64,000 nt of DNA from Sorghum bicolor (GCF_000003195.3 NC_012873.2:13997326-14061325); one strand, 5' to 3'; counted from the stretch's first letter, positions 10,158 through 20,666 are shown. Numbers and translations are program-made. Notes: generated by a model from the letters alone, not told the origin.

Positions 10158-10470
10158 TTTCATGGGACGACCCCATCATTCTGCATGACCACTCTGGCGC
10201 TTCCATCCTTGACCTCTCCATGAACGAGCACGACAAAGGCATCCTACTAGGTTCGCCAACTGCTCGTAGCCCGCATGCCCTTGTCCTTGGCCCTCTTCCT
10301 CCCCAATGCTTGCGAGCGCTGCCCTAACGTCGAAGATCCGCTACCGCCTATAGCATCTCCATCTCTAGTGGACACCGTCATGAGGGAGACGGCCGACCGT
10401 GGATGCCGCCACACGCAATGGAGATGAATTAGCCGCACTGACTAGGAGCGTAGGGTGTTTTTTTATAAAA
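10158..10470. other. Unassigned intronic DNA
   Basis: A moderately GC-rich stretch with no recognisable protein, TIR or RNA feature, between the CACTA end and the tandem repeat units. Confidence 0.4.
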
Positions 10471-11010
10471 CTAGGAGAATACCCAGCGCGTTGCTGCGGG
10501 AATTTCAGATAATTTTTTAAAAAATAGACTATTTATATTTATAGTTATATGAATGAAATTATCTTAAATTATTTTTTTGAATGATTTGACACATCAGTAT
10601 GAACAGTTAAATGCATGTTAGTAGATAAAGAGATGACTATCATAATTACATGTGCTAGTTGGCTATAATTGCAAGTTTTAGTGGATTGTTGATGTGGATA
10701 ACTTGCATGTTGAGAGAAATCTCTAGTGGGGTTTAGCTTTATAAGAGTACTAGGAGGATTCCCCGCGCGTTGCTGCGGGTATGAAGAAGGACTATAAATA
10801 TGTTAAGAGTGTTAATCACTAAGAATCAGGAGATGTATATGTATGATGTTGGTAATGTAGCAGTGTATATTAATAAATGATGTGGTTTTGCTAATGCGAA
10901 TAGCTTGAATGAAGACATAATGACATGTGTTAGTGGATGCTGATGTGGACACTTTGCATGACAAGAGAAATAGCTAGTGGGGTTTATCTTTATAAGAGAT
11001 ATAGATAAGA
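10471..11010. repeat. Two tandem copies of an unclassified mobile-element-like unit
   Basis: Unit 1 (10471-10749) and unit 2 (10750-about 11010) both start CTAGGAG.AT..CC..GCGCG and continue with TTGCTGCGGG. Both end with CTAGTGGGGTTTA.CTTTATAAGAG, period about 279 bp. Such 'GCGCGTTGCTGCGGG' headed units are frequent in grass intergenic DNA. I cannot place them reliably among Helitron-like or TIR elements. Confidence 0.5.
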
Positions 11011-11141
11011 TAAGATTTATTCCTCAGCAACAGCAAGTTCAGCGGAGACATATTTCAAATTTCAAAGTTTTTTTTTGACCTAAGTGGCACATACATGTTT
11101 ATGGCCGCTAGTGTATTTAACTCTTCTATAATTAAGCACAG

Positions 11142-12726
11142 GGGCAGTCTCGTTACGTGGATGCAATGACGAACACAAGTGAGTTCATCAATCTTGTTCC
11201 TGGGTTTAGGTAATTGATGATAGAGCATATGATGGAATTATTGCAACTGCTTTTTCCTCAATATCCCTGCTCTCGCATTCTGAAACTGAAAAAAAAAACT
11301 ATATAAATGGGCGGCGCATGCATGCACAGATGCGACAATGCGTCGCTTGCGTCCGTGAACGCCACCGGCAAGGTGGTGCTGTGCTACGCACCGGAGGACG
11401 TGAACATCAATCCTCCAAGGCAAGGCTTCCTCAATGCTATCAGCAACGTGAAAGAAGTCGGCGCCAGGGGGCTCATCTTCGCGGGCTACTCTTCCAATGT
11501 GCTTGACAGAGCAGACAACTGCAACGGCATCATGCCCTGCGTGCTTGTCGACTTCGAGATCGCAAACCGGATCGCCTTTTATATGATCAACACAAGGTGA
11601 GAGCGGCCATTAGTTATCAATGCATGGCAAACAAAGCTTGAATGTATGACTCCCGACGTCGAACGTGCCATGGCATGGCATGCAGGACGCCGGTGGTGAG
11701 AATTTCGCCGGCGACGACCGTGGTCGGCGACTGGGTGCTGTCACCGAGGATCGCCTCCTTCTCGTCGAGGGGACCGAGCGTTGAGTATCCTGCCATACTC
11801 AAGGTGAAAACATGTCCATATGTCAGCAGAATTGGTGAATATTTATGTAACAGGCTGCTGTTTTGACGACGACTGAATAATGCTTTGGTTTTCAACCAAC
11901 GACAGCCTGACATCGCCGCACCCGGTGTGAGCATCTTGGCTGCAGTGCGAGACTCGTACGATTTCATGTCCGGGACATCCATGGCCTGCCCACACGTCTC
12001 AGCCGTGGTCGCGCTGCTCAAGTCGGTTCACCCCGACTGGTCGCCGGCCATGATCAAGTCTGCCATTGTCACCACAGGCACGCTGTCATTGCCATTGCCA
12101 TTGCCATGATCAAGTCTGCCATTGCTATGATCAAGTTGATCTAACTCTTTGCTTTCCATGCCGTCCATTGATCAGCGTCGACGACGGATCGCTTCGGCAT
12201 GCCGATCGTAGCCGAGGGACTCCCCAGGAAGCCGGCAGACCCGTTCGACATGGGCGGCGGCCACATCGACCCCGACAGAGCTGCCGACCCTGGCTTGGTG
12301 TACGACGTAGACCCAGCCGAGTACACCAGATTCTTCCGCTGCACGCTCGATGCCAAGGACGACTGCTCGTCCTACATGGGGCGGCTGTACCAGCTCAACC
12401 TGCCCTCCATCGCCGTGCCGAACCTCGCGGGCTCCGTCACGGTGTCGCGCACGGTCACCAATGTCGGGCCGGCTGAGGCGACGTACCGAGTGGCCGTCGA
12501 AGCTCCCGCCGGGGTGGACGTGTCCGTCGACCCGGCGGTCATGACCTTCGCCGTGGATGGTAGCAGGAACGCAACCTTCGTGGTGACGTTCACGGCGAGG
12601 CAGATGGTGGAAGGCGTCTACACGTTTGGGAGCCTAGCATGGTCGGATGACGGCGGGGGTCATTCGGTTCGGATTCCAATCGCTGTTCGCTCTGTGATCC
12701 AAGATTATGTCGCAGATGTATCCTAA
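11142..12726 (+). CDS. Subtilase 3' exons: PA insert, catalytic Ser, Fn3-like domain
   Basis: Five exons: 11142-11203 (GQSRYVDAM), 11330-11596 (protease-associated insert), 11686-11803 ([13 protein letters not shown]), 11906-12077 (PDIAAPGV...[11 protein letters not shown]...SAIVTT) and 12176-12726 ([10 protein letters not shown], then the Fn3-like [13 protein letters not shown]...). The Ser in GTSMACPH is the nucleophile. The intron after 12077 starts with GC instead of GT (ACAG|gcacgc), a possible GC-AG intron or a decayed donor. The ORF ends with TAA at 12724-12726 and has no internal stop, in contrast to the damage in the middle of the gene. Confidence 0.8.
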
Positions 12727-12758
12727 ACATTCATATATCAACTGCTATGTTGTTTGCT

Positions 12759-12764
12759 AATAAA
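12759..12764 (+). promoter_or_regulatory. Candidate polyadenylation signal
   Basis: AATAAA 33 bp after the subtilase stop codon. Confidence 0.5.
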
Positions 12765-12839
12765 GGCTTTATGGATGCCCACGGCATATATAGTAGTAGT
12801 AGGAGGAGGAGGTTGACCGTTTGACATCTAGTGTCCCGA

Positions 12840-13220
12840 TGATAAAATAAATTTAAGAAAATGATGATTGTTTTTTTATCTATACCTATTGTTGACGCTG
12901 GAAGTGATCCAAATCATACACTAAAAAAAGTATTGAACTCCTAGCATTGGTACACGAAAGGGCTTTAGCCCCCGGGCCGTAAAGGCTTTAGTGCCGGCTA
13001 CTACTAGTACATGGGCACACTATACAAGCGGTTGGTAACATATTTCTACAGGCGTTTTCCAGCACCGCCTGCGCTGGGGGCCAGTAGAAATCGTCTATTT
13101 CCACATGCGGCTGCTTGAGAGCCGCCAGTAGAAACCATTTACACAGGTGGTTCTCTTAGGGAACCGTCTGTGTAAATGCACATTTACACAGGCGGTTCCC
13201 TAAGAGAGCCGCCTATGGAA
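12840..13220. repeat. CACTA 3' terminal and subterminal repeats
   Basis: From 13020 there are several copies of ACAGGCGGTT or its complement, including a hairpin: GGTGGTTCTCTTAGGGAACC (13147-) pairs with GGTTCCCTAAGAGAGCC (to about 13211) around a 5-nt loop. These are the TNPA-type binding repeats typical of CACTA ends. The stretch 12919-13010 has a different repeat (GGCTTTAG), so the exact terminus is not settled. Confidence 0.55.
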
Positions 13221-13488
13221 ACCTATTAAAATATGTATTATTTATTTATTTATTGTTATTATTTAAATATATTGATATTGGTTGGTCTTCAATCATAGCA
13301 ACATGCAATTTAAATACTTCATCTCATACATACATTTGTATACATCAAAGTTTGGTGCTCAAAGACATAAAGTTAATTACAAGAGTATATCCATCATCAC
13401 ACATCATATATATATCAAAGTTTGTTTCTGTCCTCTCATAACCCTCTTTAGTAAGTTTGAGCTTACTAATCTCTGTTAGCACTCGGAA

Positions 13489-14370
13489 CTATAGCCTGGA
13501 TAATTGGCTTTTATCATCATGATATTTGCCTTCACGTGGAATGACATGCTTCATAATGAACGAGCAGATGTCCTCAACTATATTGTCTAAAGCACGTTCG
13601 TCCATGCGCTCCGCCGTTCTTTGCTTATATACCTGCAAAGAAAGTTTATAAACATTATATATTTTATGACTTCCAACTTTAATAGACTATTACTTATATT
13701 ACCTTGTCAGGGTTCCTTGCATATCGTCCGTTCTCTCTCATGTTCTCGCACACGCAGTAGCCACAGAGGACAGATAAGGGTGGTTGCTTCATGCACGGTA
13801 TAGCAGGAGAGTGGTTATTTAATTATAGTTGCAACTGTGGTCCTATGTGTATGATTTGTATTCATAATAGTAAATTTTTATACGTACCGGCCAATTTTAT
13901 GTATAACCTCCAATAGTTGCCCTGATCTCTTGGACTCACACTTTCCATGATTTATCTTATAGAACCTGTATGCCCTATGATCTCAAATAGAATCACCATG
14001 TTATTGTCAAGCTCTCACTATGCTTAAGTATGCATGCATAGCTTGACTTACAGCTCTAGCAATTTGATGAATGGAGCATAGCTTTCTTCGGGTAATCTGT
14101 GGAGTCTAGTACGAACACCCTTCCCTCCTTGGGATAAATGATAAAGCATATGTAGTGGTTCCTACTCAAATTAAATCCATAATGCATTTATGCATTGGAA
14201 TACTTTAGATAGATATTTGTAAACTCACACTTACCCAAAGTGGTACGGGGCCACCACCGCTTTCATGTCTTGAAACTTTATTAGTGAATATCCAATGTAG
14301 AAGGCCTATTTGGCTTCAAAATCAAGTTTCAACTTTCAGAGTTTCTCATCCCGTTCTGCACCTTACAAAC
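13489..14370 (-). pseudogene. ULP1-like (peptidase C48) 3' exons of the CACTA second gene
   Basis: Minus-strand exons code for VAPYHFG near 14230, then NHYICFIIYPKEGRVFVLDS (about 14160-14100, His and Asp of a C48 triad) and [20 protein letters not shown] (13798-13703, Cys), ending at donor AAG|gtaata. The last exon, 13632-13489, is VYKQRTAERMDERALDNIV...SQLSRL with a stop. In this family the C48 domain is a SUMO-protease-like Cys protease captured by CACTA elements; the role in transposition is unclear. Its 5' exons lie at 23651-26350, separated by a nested LTR element with TSD CCCTG. Stops occur in some exons as read, so it is probably dead. Confidence 0.65.
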
Positions 14371-14374
14371 CCTG

Positions 14375-15891
14375 TGTTGACGGTCCTTAAGTACTAAAAT
14401 TAATAATCAAATAAACATGAAAAAGGATCAATATGAAACAAACATCTAGAATTAGGGTTTTATCTGACAGAATTCCACGAGTTTTGGTGTTTATCTATTT
14501 CTGCAGGGGTTTATCAGAAAATAGGGAGAGAAGGCCCACATGTCATGTTTACAACGAGATAATTACGTGCCGCGCAATTTTACTCCATCTAGAAGGATCC
14601 AGAAGCCACGGGAACGAACGAGACGCGATTCGGGCTTGGGGGCTGGGCGGCCGCCCACCCCCCTTGGGCGCCCGCCCAGGTGGAGAGTCCAATCAGGACT
14701 CTGCTTCGGGACAATCCTCCACCAACCTAAAGGATCAATCTAAACCATACAATCTATGTCGGTTTGATCCAATGGCTCACGTTCACTTGAGGGGACTATA
14801 AAACCAGACCCCCTGGCCCCTGGAGGAAGGAGGAGAAATCATTATTCAGAGGTAGCCATCAAAGTTAGGGTTTAGAGCTTCTCTCCCACAGAGAATTAGA
14901 ATTAGCTACTCCCTAATCCTTCAAGTTTAGAGGTTGATTAGATAGCAATTAGAGAAGTAGAGCACTACGCTCTGGATTCGGATCTTCGGTAATAAAGATT
15001 GGTATTATTCATATCTTTCTTTAATTCTATTGTTCTAATTGCATTATGTCTCTAATTATTATGTTCTTAGTTTGCTCTAGTTCTATATTTGATATAGTTC
15101 TAATTGATAATGAGTTTATGTATAAGTTTGCAAAGCGCTTAGCTCTTGACGCGAGGGAGTTAGGTGATAGATCACATGTGAGCGTGGTGCTTAGATGTTA
15201 TTTATCTGCAAATGTATCCTATTGGGCGAGTCGTGTGGTAGTTCGCGATAGTGACAGCTTCGTTGATTCTTATATAGTCCACCCTCCGTTGATAGGACAG
15301 GCAGAACCTGTATTGTGGAGTAAGTCATGCGATGTTCTGATTTACTTTATCAATGTTCCTTATACATGAATGAAGAGTCTTTTATGCTATATATGATCTT
15401 GTAGATAACTAGAGTAGATTATGACTTAGTAGTTAGTAGATAACTTAGAATCCATTCTCTAGCTAATCCGACATCACCTACATATATGAGGAGTAGTCTA
15501 TTTTCTAATCGCTGTGCTCTTTATCCCATGAACTTATACTTTATTATCAATTATCTTTATGGTTTACCCCCTGCTAAAGTAAGTGACTGTGTGACGAGTT
15601 TCTCATTAGTAATCATGTTCTTGCAAGTTTATCTCTAGTCTATGCCTTGATAGATTTTGCCCCCTTTGATTTAATTCCATATTCTTAAGATCCCCTAAGC
15701 AAAATTATAAATAACGATACCTGGAATACTTATCCTGATGAAATGCTACAATGAGGTGTTTTATCTGTGCGCTTGCGGATAGAATAGATTATTTTCTAGA
15801 GAGCCTTTACATTTATAAATACCTTTGTACACTCTGGCGCCATGCTAGGGATGACAACCTAGTATCTAAGTGGTGTTAGCTAGTGTCAACA
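14375..15891 (+). repeat. 5' LTR of the Athila-like element
   Basis: TGTTGACGG...TCAACA, 1517 bp. It contains a GGGCGGCCGCCC / GGGCGCCCGCCC pair (14644-14680), a TATA box (about 14796-14803) and an ORF of 107 codons (15046-15369) also present in related LTRs. The last 70 bp contain TGGCGCC, a partial primer-site-like motif. Confidence 0.9.
14796..14803 (+). promoter_or_regulatory. TATA box of 5' LTR
   Basis: CTATAAAA, 116 bp downstream of the paired GC-rich motif; the leader begins about 30 bp later. The same motif lies at 22555-22562 in the 3' LTR. Confidence 0.6.
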
Positions 15892-15899
15892 AGCATTTC

Positions 15900-15919
15900 T
15901 GGCGCCGTTGCCGGGGATC
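15900..15919 (+). promoter_or_regulatory. Primer binding site, tRNA-Asp
   Basis: TGGCGCCGTTGCCGGGGATC is complementary to the 3' end of plant tRNA-Asp including CCA, starting 9 nt after the 5' LTR. Used to prime minus-strand cDNA. Confidence 0.85.
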
Positions 15920-16236
15920 ATTATAGAAGTCATACGAGTCTCAGGAATAAGTCATAAAAGGGAACAAAAGGGTAATATTAAGGAAAGCCAGAAAATCAAT
16001 CAAGGTTATTCATATAAAATATTAGACTAGACTATAGAGAAATAATTGCATAAAACAGCTACTAAGTGAGGAATCATAACAAGGCACCGCTGCTTTGGCA
16101 GGTTCACCCTGTTGTTTTTCTATGTTTATATTTTTATACAGGGTATAACAGGATTGACTTTGGGTACATTCAACTCTTCATCATCAGAACCAAAGCAATC
16201 AAGAGAAGAAGAAGCTAGCTACCAATTGCTGAAGCT

Positions 16237-17451
16237 ATGGCACAAAAGACCTTGCAAGAATTCTCTGCTCCAAGTCTTGACAACATTCCAACTGGTCCAA
16301 GATTTGCAGTAGAAGAAGGAATACCTGAGTTTGAGCTCAAGTCAAGCCTTATCAATTTGGTACAAGCTACACAATTTAGTGGAAAGACACATGAAGATGC
16401 CAGTGCACACTTGCAGAATTTCTTAGAGATTGGAAGCACAATCCACATCAACGGAGTTGACAAAGACGTCATACTGCTTTGCCTTTTTCCATACTCACTA
16501 GAAGGAAAAGCGAGGAAGTGGTTCTACACTCATCAAGATAACATCAACAACTGGACGAACTTGTCAGATGCCTTTCTATCAAAGTTTTTCCCTATAGGCA
16601 AAACAACTGCCTTAAGAGGAAATATTGTCAGTTTCCAACAGCAGAAGACAGAAGCCATTTCAGAAGCATGGGAGCGTTTTCAAGGATACATATCAGATTG
16701 TCCTCACCATGGAATGGCCACATGGTTACTTATGCAGACCTTCTACCATGGATTAACCCAGAAGGCTCGTGAGTGCCTAGGTGCATCTGCTAAAGGATCA
16801 TTCTTGGAGCTTACAACTGGAAAAGCAGAGATACTTTTGGATAAGATAGCAGAAAACCAAAGCTGGTTCCAAGATAAAGCTCAACATTGTCATCAAACTG
16901 AAGAAGTACCAGAAGAAATAAATGCATTATCAACTAAGATGGAAAATTTGCTCCATTGGATTGACCAGAGGGCCAAGTTCAAAGAAGATCAAAGGGCCAT
17001 TGAGACAGCATACAAATATCAACCAACTTCGAGTCAACCCAATAGCAAAGGTATGAATTCAGGTAATACTGTCAAACAACTTTCATTAAAAGAGATAATT
17101 GCTCAACAAACCAAAATTAATGATGAAGTTAAACAAAGGCTAGATACAAATGAATCATCTCTAAAAGATATACACAATAAAATGGATTTTCTACTAACTG
17201 CCTTTGATGAACAAAACACTCTTAATAAAAGGGTAGAGCTTAAATTAATAAAAATAGCTGCTGCACTGCCTGTTGCTACTAACATTGAGCAGGTAAAGAA
17301 TATAACTACTAGAGGAGGCAAAGCTATCAGAGATCCACCATACCCAAAAGAGAAACAAAGATCATCAGCACTAGTGCAACCAGCAGTGATAGAAGAAGAA
17401 AGCCAGTTGAAGCAGAAGATCTGCTACAACCACCAAGAACTAGAGAAATGA
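16237..17451 (+). CDS. gag: Gag polyprotein (Retrotrans_gag)
   Basis: 404 residues starting MAQKTLQEFSAP. Residues 30-190 match the Retrotrans_gag capsid domain: FELKSSLINLVQ, FSGKTHEDASAHLQNFLEI, LCLFPYSLEGKARKWFY, LRGNIVSFQQ, EAWERFQGYISDCPHHGM. The C-terminal half is charged and probably coiled; no CCHC zinc knuckle is visible. The stop TGA overlaps the start of the next ORF (ATGA). In the -1 frame a natural-looking stretch (KPVEAEDLLQPPRTREM) extends upstream of that ATG to about 17395, so gag and protease were once one frame or are joined by frameshifting. Gag forms the cytoplasmic particle. Confidence 0.85.
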   Translation: MAQKTLQEFSAPSLDNIPTGPRFAVEEGIPEFELKSSLINLVQATQFSGKTHEDASAHLQNFLEIGSTIHINGVDKDVILLCLFPYSLEGKARKWFYTHQDNINNWTNLSDAFLSKFFPIGKTTALRGNIVSFQQQKTEAISEAWERFQGYISDCPHHGMATWLLMQTFYHGLTQKARECLGASAKGSFLELTTGKAEILLDKIAENQSWFQDKAQHCHQTEEVPEEINALSTKMENLLHWIDQRAKFKEDQRAIETAYKYQPTSSQPNSKGMNSGNTVKQLSLKEIIAQQTKINDEVKQRLDTNESSLKDIHNKMDFLLTAFDEQNTLNKRVELKLIKIAAALPVATNIEQVKNITTRGGKAIRDPPYPKEKQRSSALVQPAVIEEESQLKQKICYNHQELEK

Positions 17452-18191
17452 GGAAATATTTTTACGACACCAACTATTTGCCATTTCCCAGAAGAAACAG
17501 AGGACTGCAGTCGGATGAGCAGTTTGGTAAGTTTGTAGAGGTCATTCAGAAATTATATGTCAACATACCTCTGCTCGATGCCATACAGGTATCTACATAT
17601 GCAAAGTACATCAGAGATATTTTTAACAAGAAGAGACCACTGCCCACCACTGAGGTTATCAAGCTAACAGAAGAATGTAGTGCGGCCATCCTCAACAAAC
17701 CACCAAAGAAGAAGGAAGATCCTGGATGCCCCACTATAGATTGCTCGATCGGAAACCAACACTTCAACAATGCACTTTGTGATCTCGGAGCAAGTGTCAG
17801 TGTGATGACAGTATCAGTCTACAAAAAGCTTGAGCATGCGACCCTAGAACCAACATCAATGTGTCTACAACTAGCAGATCAATCGGTTCGACACCCGTTG
17901 GGCATCGCCGAGAACATTCCAGTCAAGATCAGAGATTTCCTGGTGCCAGTAGACTTCGTAGTACTGGACATGAGTCCTGACTCGAAAGTGTCCATCATCC
18001 TTGGAAGGCCATTTCTGAGCACTGCCAATGCCCACATTGATGTCGGAAAAGGAGAAATCAAGTTCAACATAAACGGTCAAGAAGAACACTTCACATTCAA
18101 ACCCAGACCAGAGAGAGACCCTACAGTAAAGGAAGTTCATGAAGAACCACTGGAGACACCATCTCCGGAGGAAGGTAACTCAGAAGATTAA
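17448..18191 (+). CDS. Retropepsin-like aspartic protease ORF
   Basis: 247 residues. PGCPTIDCSIGNQHFNNAL leads to CDLGASVSVM where retropepsins have D-T/S-G, then LADQSVRHPLGIAENIPVKI and IILGRPFLSTANAHID, the C-terminal protease motif. The active triad reads DLG, a form seen in several plant Athila-like proteins; catalytic competence is uncertain. The ORF ends at 18191 without entering RT. It is followed within 20 bp by a polypurine-like CCAGCTTGGGGGA. Confidence 0.75.
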   Translation: MRKYFYDTNYLPFPRRNRGLQSDEQFGKFVEVIQKLYVNIPLLDAIQVSTYAKYIRDIFNKKRPLPTTEVIKLTEECSAAILNKPPKKKEDPGCPTIDCSIGNQHFNNALCDLGASVSVMTVSVYKKLEHATLEPTSMCLQLADQSVRHPLGIAENIPVKIRDFLVPVDFVVLDMSPDSKVSIILGRPFLSTANAHIDVGKGEIKFNINGQEEHFTFKPRPERDPTVKEVHEEPLETPSPEEGNSED

Positions 18192-18202
18192 AAGATTTGG
18201 AG

Positions 18203-18219
18203 GTCCAGCTTGGGGGACC
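18203..18219 (+). promoter_or_regulatory. Internal polypurine-tract-like motif 1
   Basis: GTCCAGCTTGGGGGACC just after the protease stop; it resembles the 3' polypurine tract (AAGCTTGGGGGAGTT, 22119-22133). Confidence 0.4.
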
Positions 18220-18239
18220 TAAAAATCCCAAACCCTCAC

Positions 18240-18695
18240 CGGGAGGTAAATCGGTATTTACCCGCATTATTAATTTTCTCATATTTAAATTCTTGCATAA
18301 TTAATTCTTGCATTAGTCATATACATTCATAGCATAATTATAATAATCAAAAAGCCCCATATAAATAATATTCGTGGTGTGTAACAACCCATATTTATTA
18401 ATTATCGTGGAGGCACAAAAATATTTCCCATTATCATTTTTAATTAAAATTTTCATAGATTTTTCCTGCATTATATTTAATCATATTAATCTTCTAGAAG
18501 CATGACCCACACTCTTTGGGTCCCACATGTCATACACTTCACCTCACATACATCCCATCACATAATTTCATCCACCAATATATTTCCACTCACCTGACAT
18601 CTTTCCACCGTCCAACCACTACCAACACAATATTATTCTGCGTGAGATCAAAGCAAGGAAGCAAGTGGAGGAAGCACACCCAGGATGGACACCAG
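18240..18695. other. Non-coding spacer of the Athila-like element
   Basis: AT-rich stretch between the protease ORF and the internal promoter. RT, RNase H and integrase would be expected at this position; no fragment of them is visible. Confidence 0.6.
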
Positions 18696-18699
18696 GGGT

Positions 18700-18757
18700 G
18701 GGCGCCCGCCCACCTACCTTGGGCGCCCGCCCTGTCCCCTGCTCAGCCTATAAAAGG
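18700..18757 (+). promoter_or_regulatory. Internal promoter candidate for the env-like ORF
   Basis: GGGCGCCCGCCCA (18700-18712) and TTGGGCGCCCGCCC (18719-18732) are followed by CCTATAAAAGG (18747-18757). The same GC pair occurs upstream of the LTR TATA at 14644-14680. A pyrimidine/purine-rich leader follows, and TTTGCAG sits directly before the ATG at 19095, resembling a 3' splice site. This suggests a separate transcript for the downstream ORF. Confidence 0.55.
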
Positions 18758-19094
18758 CCACCTCCAGCTTTCCTTCTCTTCACACAAACACTTCAGAAAA
18801 CCACACAAATCTCAGTCTCCCGAGAAGGAGCTTTTGTAGTGAAGAGAAGAGAGTAGAGAGAAAGAGGAGAGTGGAAGAGAAAGTTGGAGTTCTTTGGAGA
18901 GAGTGATTGTCACCTAGCAAATAGTGATCCCGCTGTCCAAACGGAAGTAAAAGTTGTTTAGGGGAGGCTCTACCAAAATAGAAACTCGTCTTGAACGGTT
19001 AACCCCTGGACTACTGACACTCCGGACAGCTGACCACTAACATTTTATCTCACATTTTCCACCAGTTGTGTTTTTGCCAACTTTTGTTTGCAGG

Positions 19095-20639
19095 ATGTTT
19101 AAGAAGGTGAAGAATGCAGGGAAGGCTATCAAGAACATTGGTACAAGGAGTTCCGCCCGACACTCCTCACAACCATCAGAGATGAGCGTCGACCCGACAC
19201 CCACACAAGCTCCGTCATCTTCATCAGGTCAGCAAGTTAAGGTCCTTCTCAAGATAGGAGACCTAAGACTGAAGACCCGAAGAGAAAAGGAAGTCTATCA
19301 GCAATTGAAGAACAAAGATTTCATTCACACCCCTACTATCGATCCAATCCTACTACGAGAAACAGGTATGGACACTGAATTTGACTTAATTTTTCAAATG
19401 ATGGGTTGGACAAATTTTTGGAATATAACTGAGCTAGGTTCTCGTCTTCTCACCCTCGAATTTCTTTGTACTTTACAATACTATGAGGGGGGAATTGTTT
19501 TTCGGATGTTCAAATAGGAAATTATGTTATCCTGGAGAGAGCTAAGCGACCATCTTGGTTTCTCTTCAAGATGCATCCTGAACATTGACTCCGATTTACC
19601 CAATTTTGAGAGACACCAGTTATGGAGAGAAATATCTAGAGATAATTTTTATAGTCAAGCCCGAACCAGTGACATGGAACACCCCACTCTTAGGATGTTT
19701 CACAAATGGCTTGGGTACAATCTTTTCTATCGTGACGATATTAGGAAAGTAAGAGTAGGAGATTTACAACTTTTATATGCTGCTATTAGTAAAGTACCCA
19801 CTTCACCTGTTACACTATTAGTTTCACATTGGCTTAGTATACCTAGTCTGCAGGGACCAGTAGGATGTACTTCACTTATCACTCGTCTAGCCACTAATCT
19901 TCACTTACTAGAAAACTCATCGTTGGACTTCATAGAAGAATTAAGAATTTATCATGGCTATGACACATTTAGACAAGCTCGGATGTTAAAGAAAGAGGGG
20001 AACATAATGTATATGCTGTATGATGATAAAGGCAAGATTCGGTTACCTAACCCGAACCTTGGCCTCTACTCTGTGCAAAACTTTTTGATTGAGATTGCAG
20101 CAACACCAGTGAACCAGAGAACTCCACAGCGAGTGGCATCTGAAAGGATAACCACTCACCGAGAACGCACTTGGTATGGAGCTGACCCTGGACCAGAAGA
20201 AGCAGCGCACCTGCATTATTGCGATTACAATCCACGAGTCCTTCGAGACCCATGGGCTCGTCATGCGCAACCACAAGAGCCAACAGAGGAGACATGGCCG
20301 GAGAGCCAAGATCACCAGTGGACAAACCCGCCTTTTCATACGGGCAGGTACTCCACTGATCCATATGGAGCTTCAGGATCCAGACCTCCACCCCAATTTG
20401 ATGCAGGACGATACTCCGACGCCTCCTACGCCTTCACGAATGACTACTATCAAGAGGCCGGTGCTTTCTTTACTCGTACCGACAACACCCTCCTCAACAT
20501 CCAGAACACGCAAGCAGAACATGGAAGACTCCTGGAAGAGCAACAAAAATGGAACCAGGACCATGCCGCTGCAGTACAAGAGCTAAGACAAGATACAACA
20601 ACAATGAACGACAACATCACAACCATGATGCGGTTCTAG
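19095..20639 (+). CDS. Athila ORF1 / env-like protein with one in-frame TAG
   Basis: The start at 19095 (MFKKVKNAGKAIKNIG) follows an acceptor-like TTTGCAGG. The frame runs to 20639, interrupted only by TAG at about 19515 (FRMFK*EIMLSWRELSDHLGF); frame is the same on both sides, so a CAG to TAG change is likely. Motifs FDLIFQMMGWTNFWN, LTLEFLCTLQYYEGG and HPTLRMFHKWLGYNLFYR match the Arabidopsis Athila ORF1 family (PF03078), which sits downstream of pol. The C-terminus is Pro/Gln-rich and then coiled coil (LLEEQQKWNQDHAAAVQELR). I see no signal peptide or clear transmembrane segment, so 'envelope' is a label by position only. Confidence 0.7.
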
Positions 20640-20666
20640 AACATCGGGTAAGACCGACGTCAACAT

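Larger units (their letters stand above)
5723..12726 (+). pseudogene. Subtilisin-like serine protease (subtilase, S8), probably inactive
   Basis: Exons inferred from protein continuity and splice sites: 5723-5809, 6052-6146, 6250-6347, 6739-6900, remnant about 6979-7003, about 7411-7799, 11142-11203, 11330-11596, 11686-11803, 11906-12077, 12176-12726. Phases match at the joins I checked. Order: signal peptide, I9 propeptide (VYIVYMGEKKHDD...FSGFAAMLTE), catalytic Asp (GVVDSG), IWPES remnant, central domain with the oxyanion Asn (AGMNRGP), PA insert, catalytic Ser ([16 protein letters not shown]), fibronectin-III-like C-terminus. Plant subtilases are secreted to the apoplast. The segment between IWPESQSF and GPVFRNVSYYG, which should hold the HGTH catalytic His, is replaced by 400 bp of AT-rich DNA, and the acceptor before IWPES is not a normal AG. 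Without His the product cannot be an active protease; a truncated or alternatively spliced protein is possible. Confidence 0.8.

Noticed and set aside
10471..11010. Helitron
   Set aside because: The GCGCG-headed units resemble ends seen in grass elements, but a TC start, CTRR end and 3' hairpin could not be shown.
20043..20586. ORFs on both strands inside the env-like gene
   Set aside because: Shadows of the ORF1 frame, which has family motifs.
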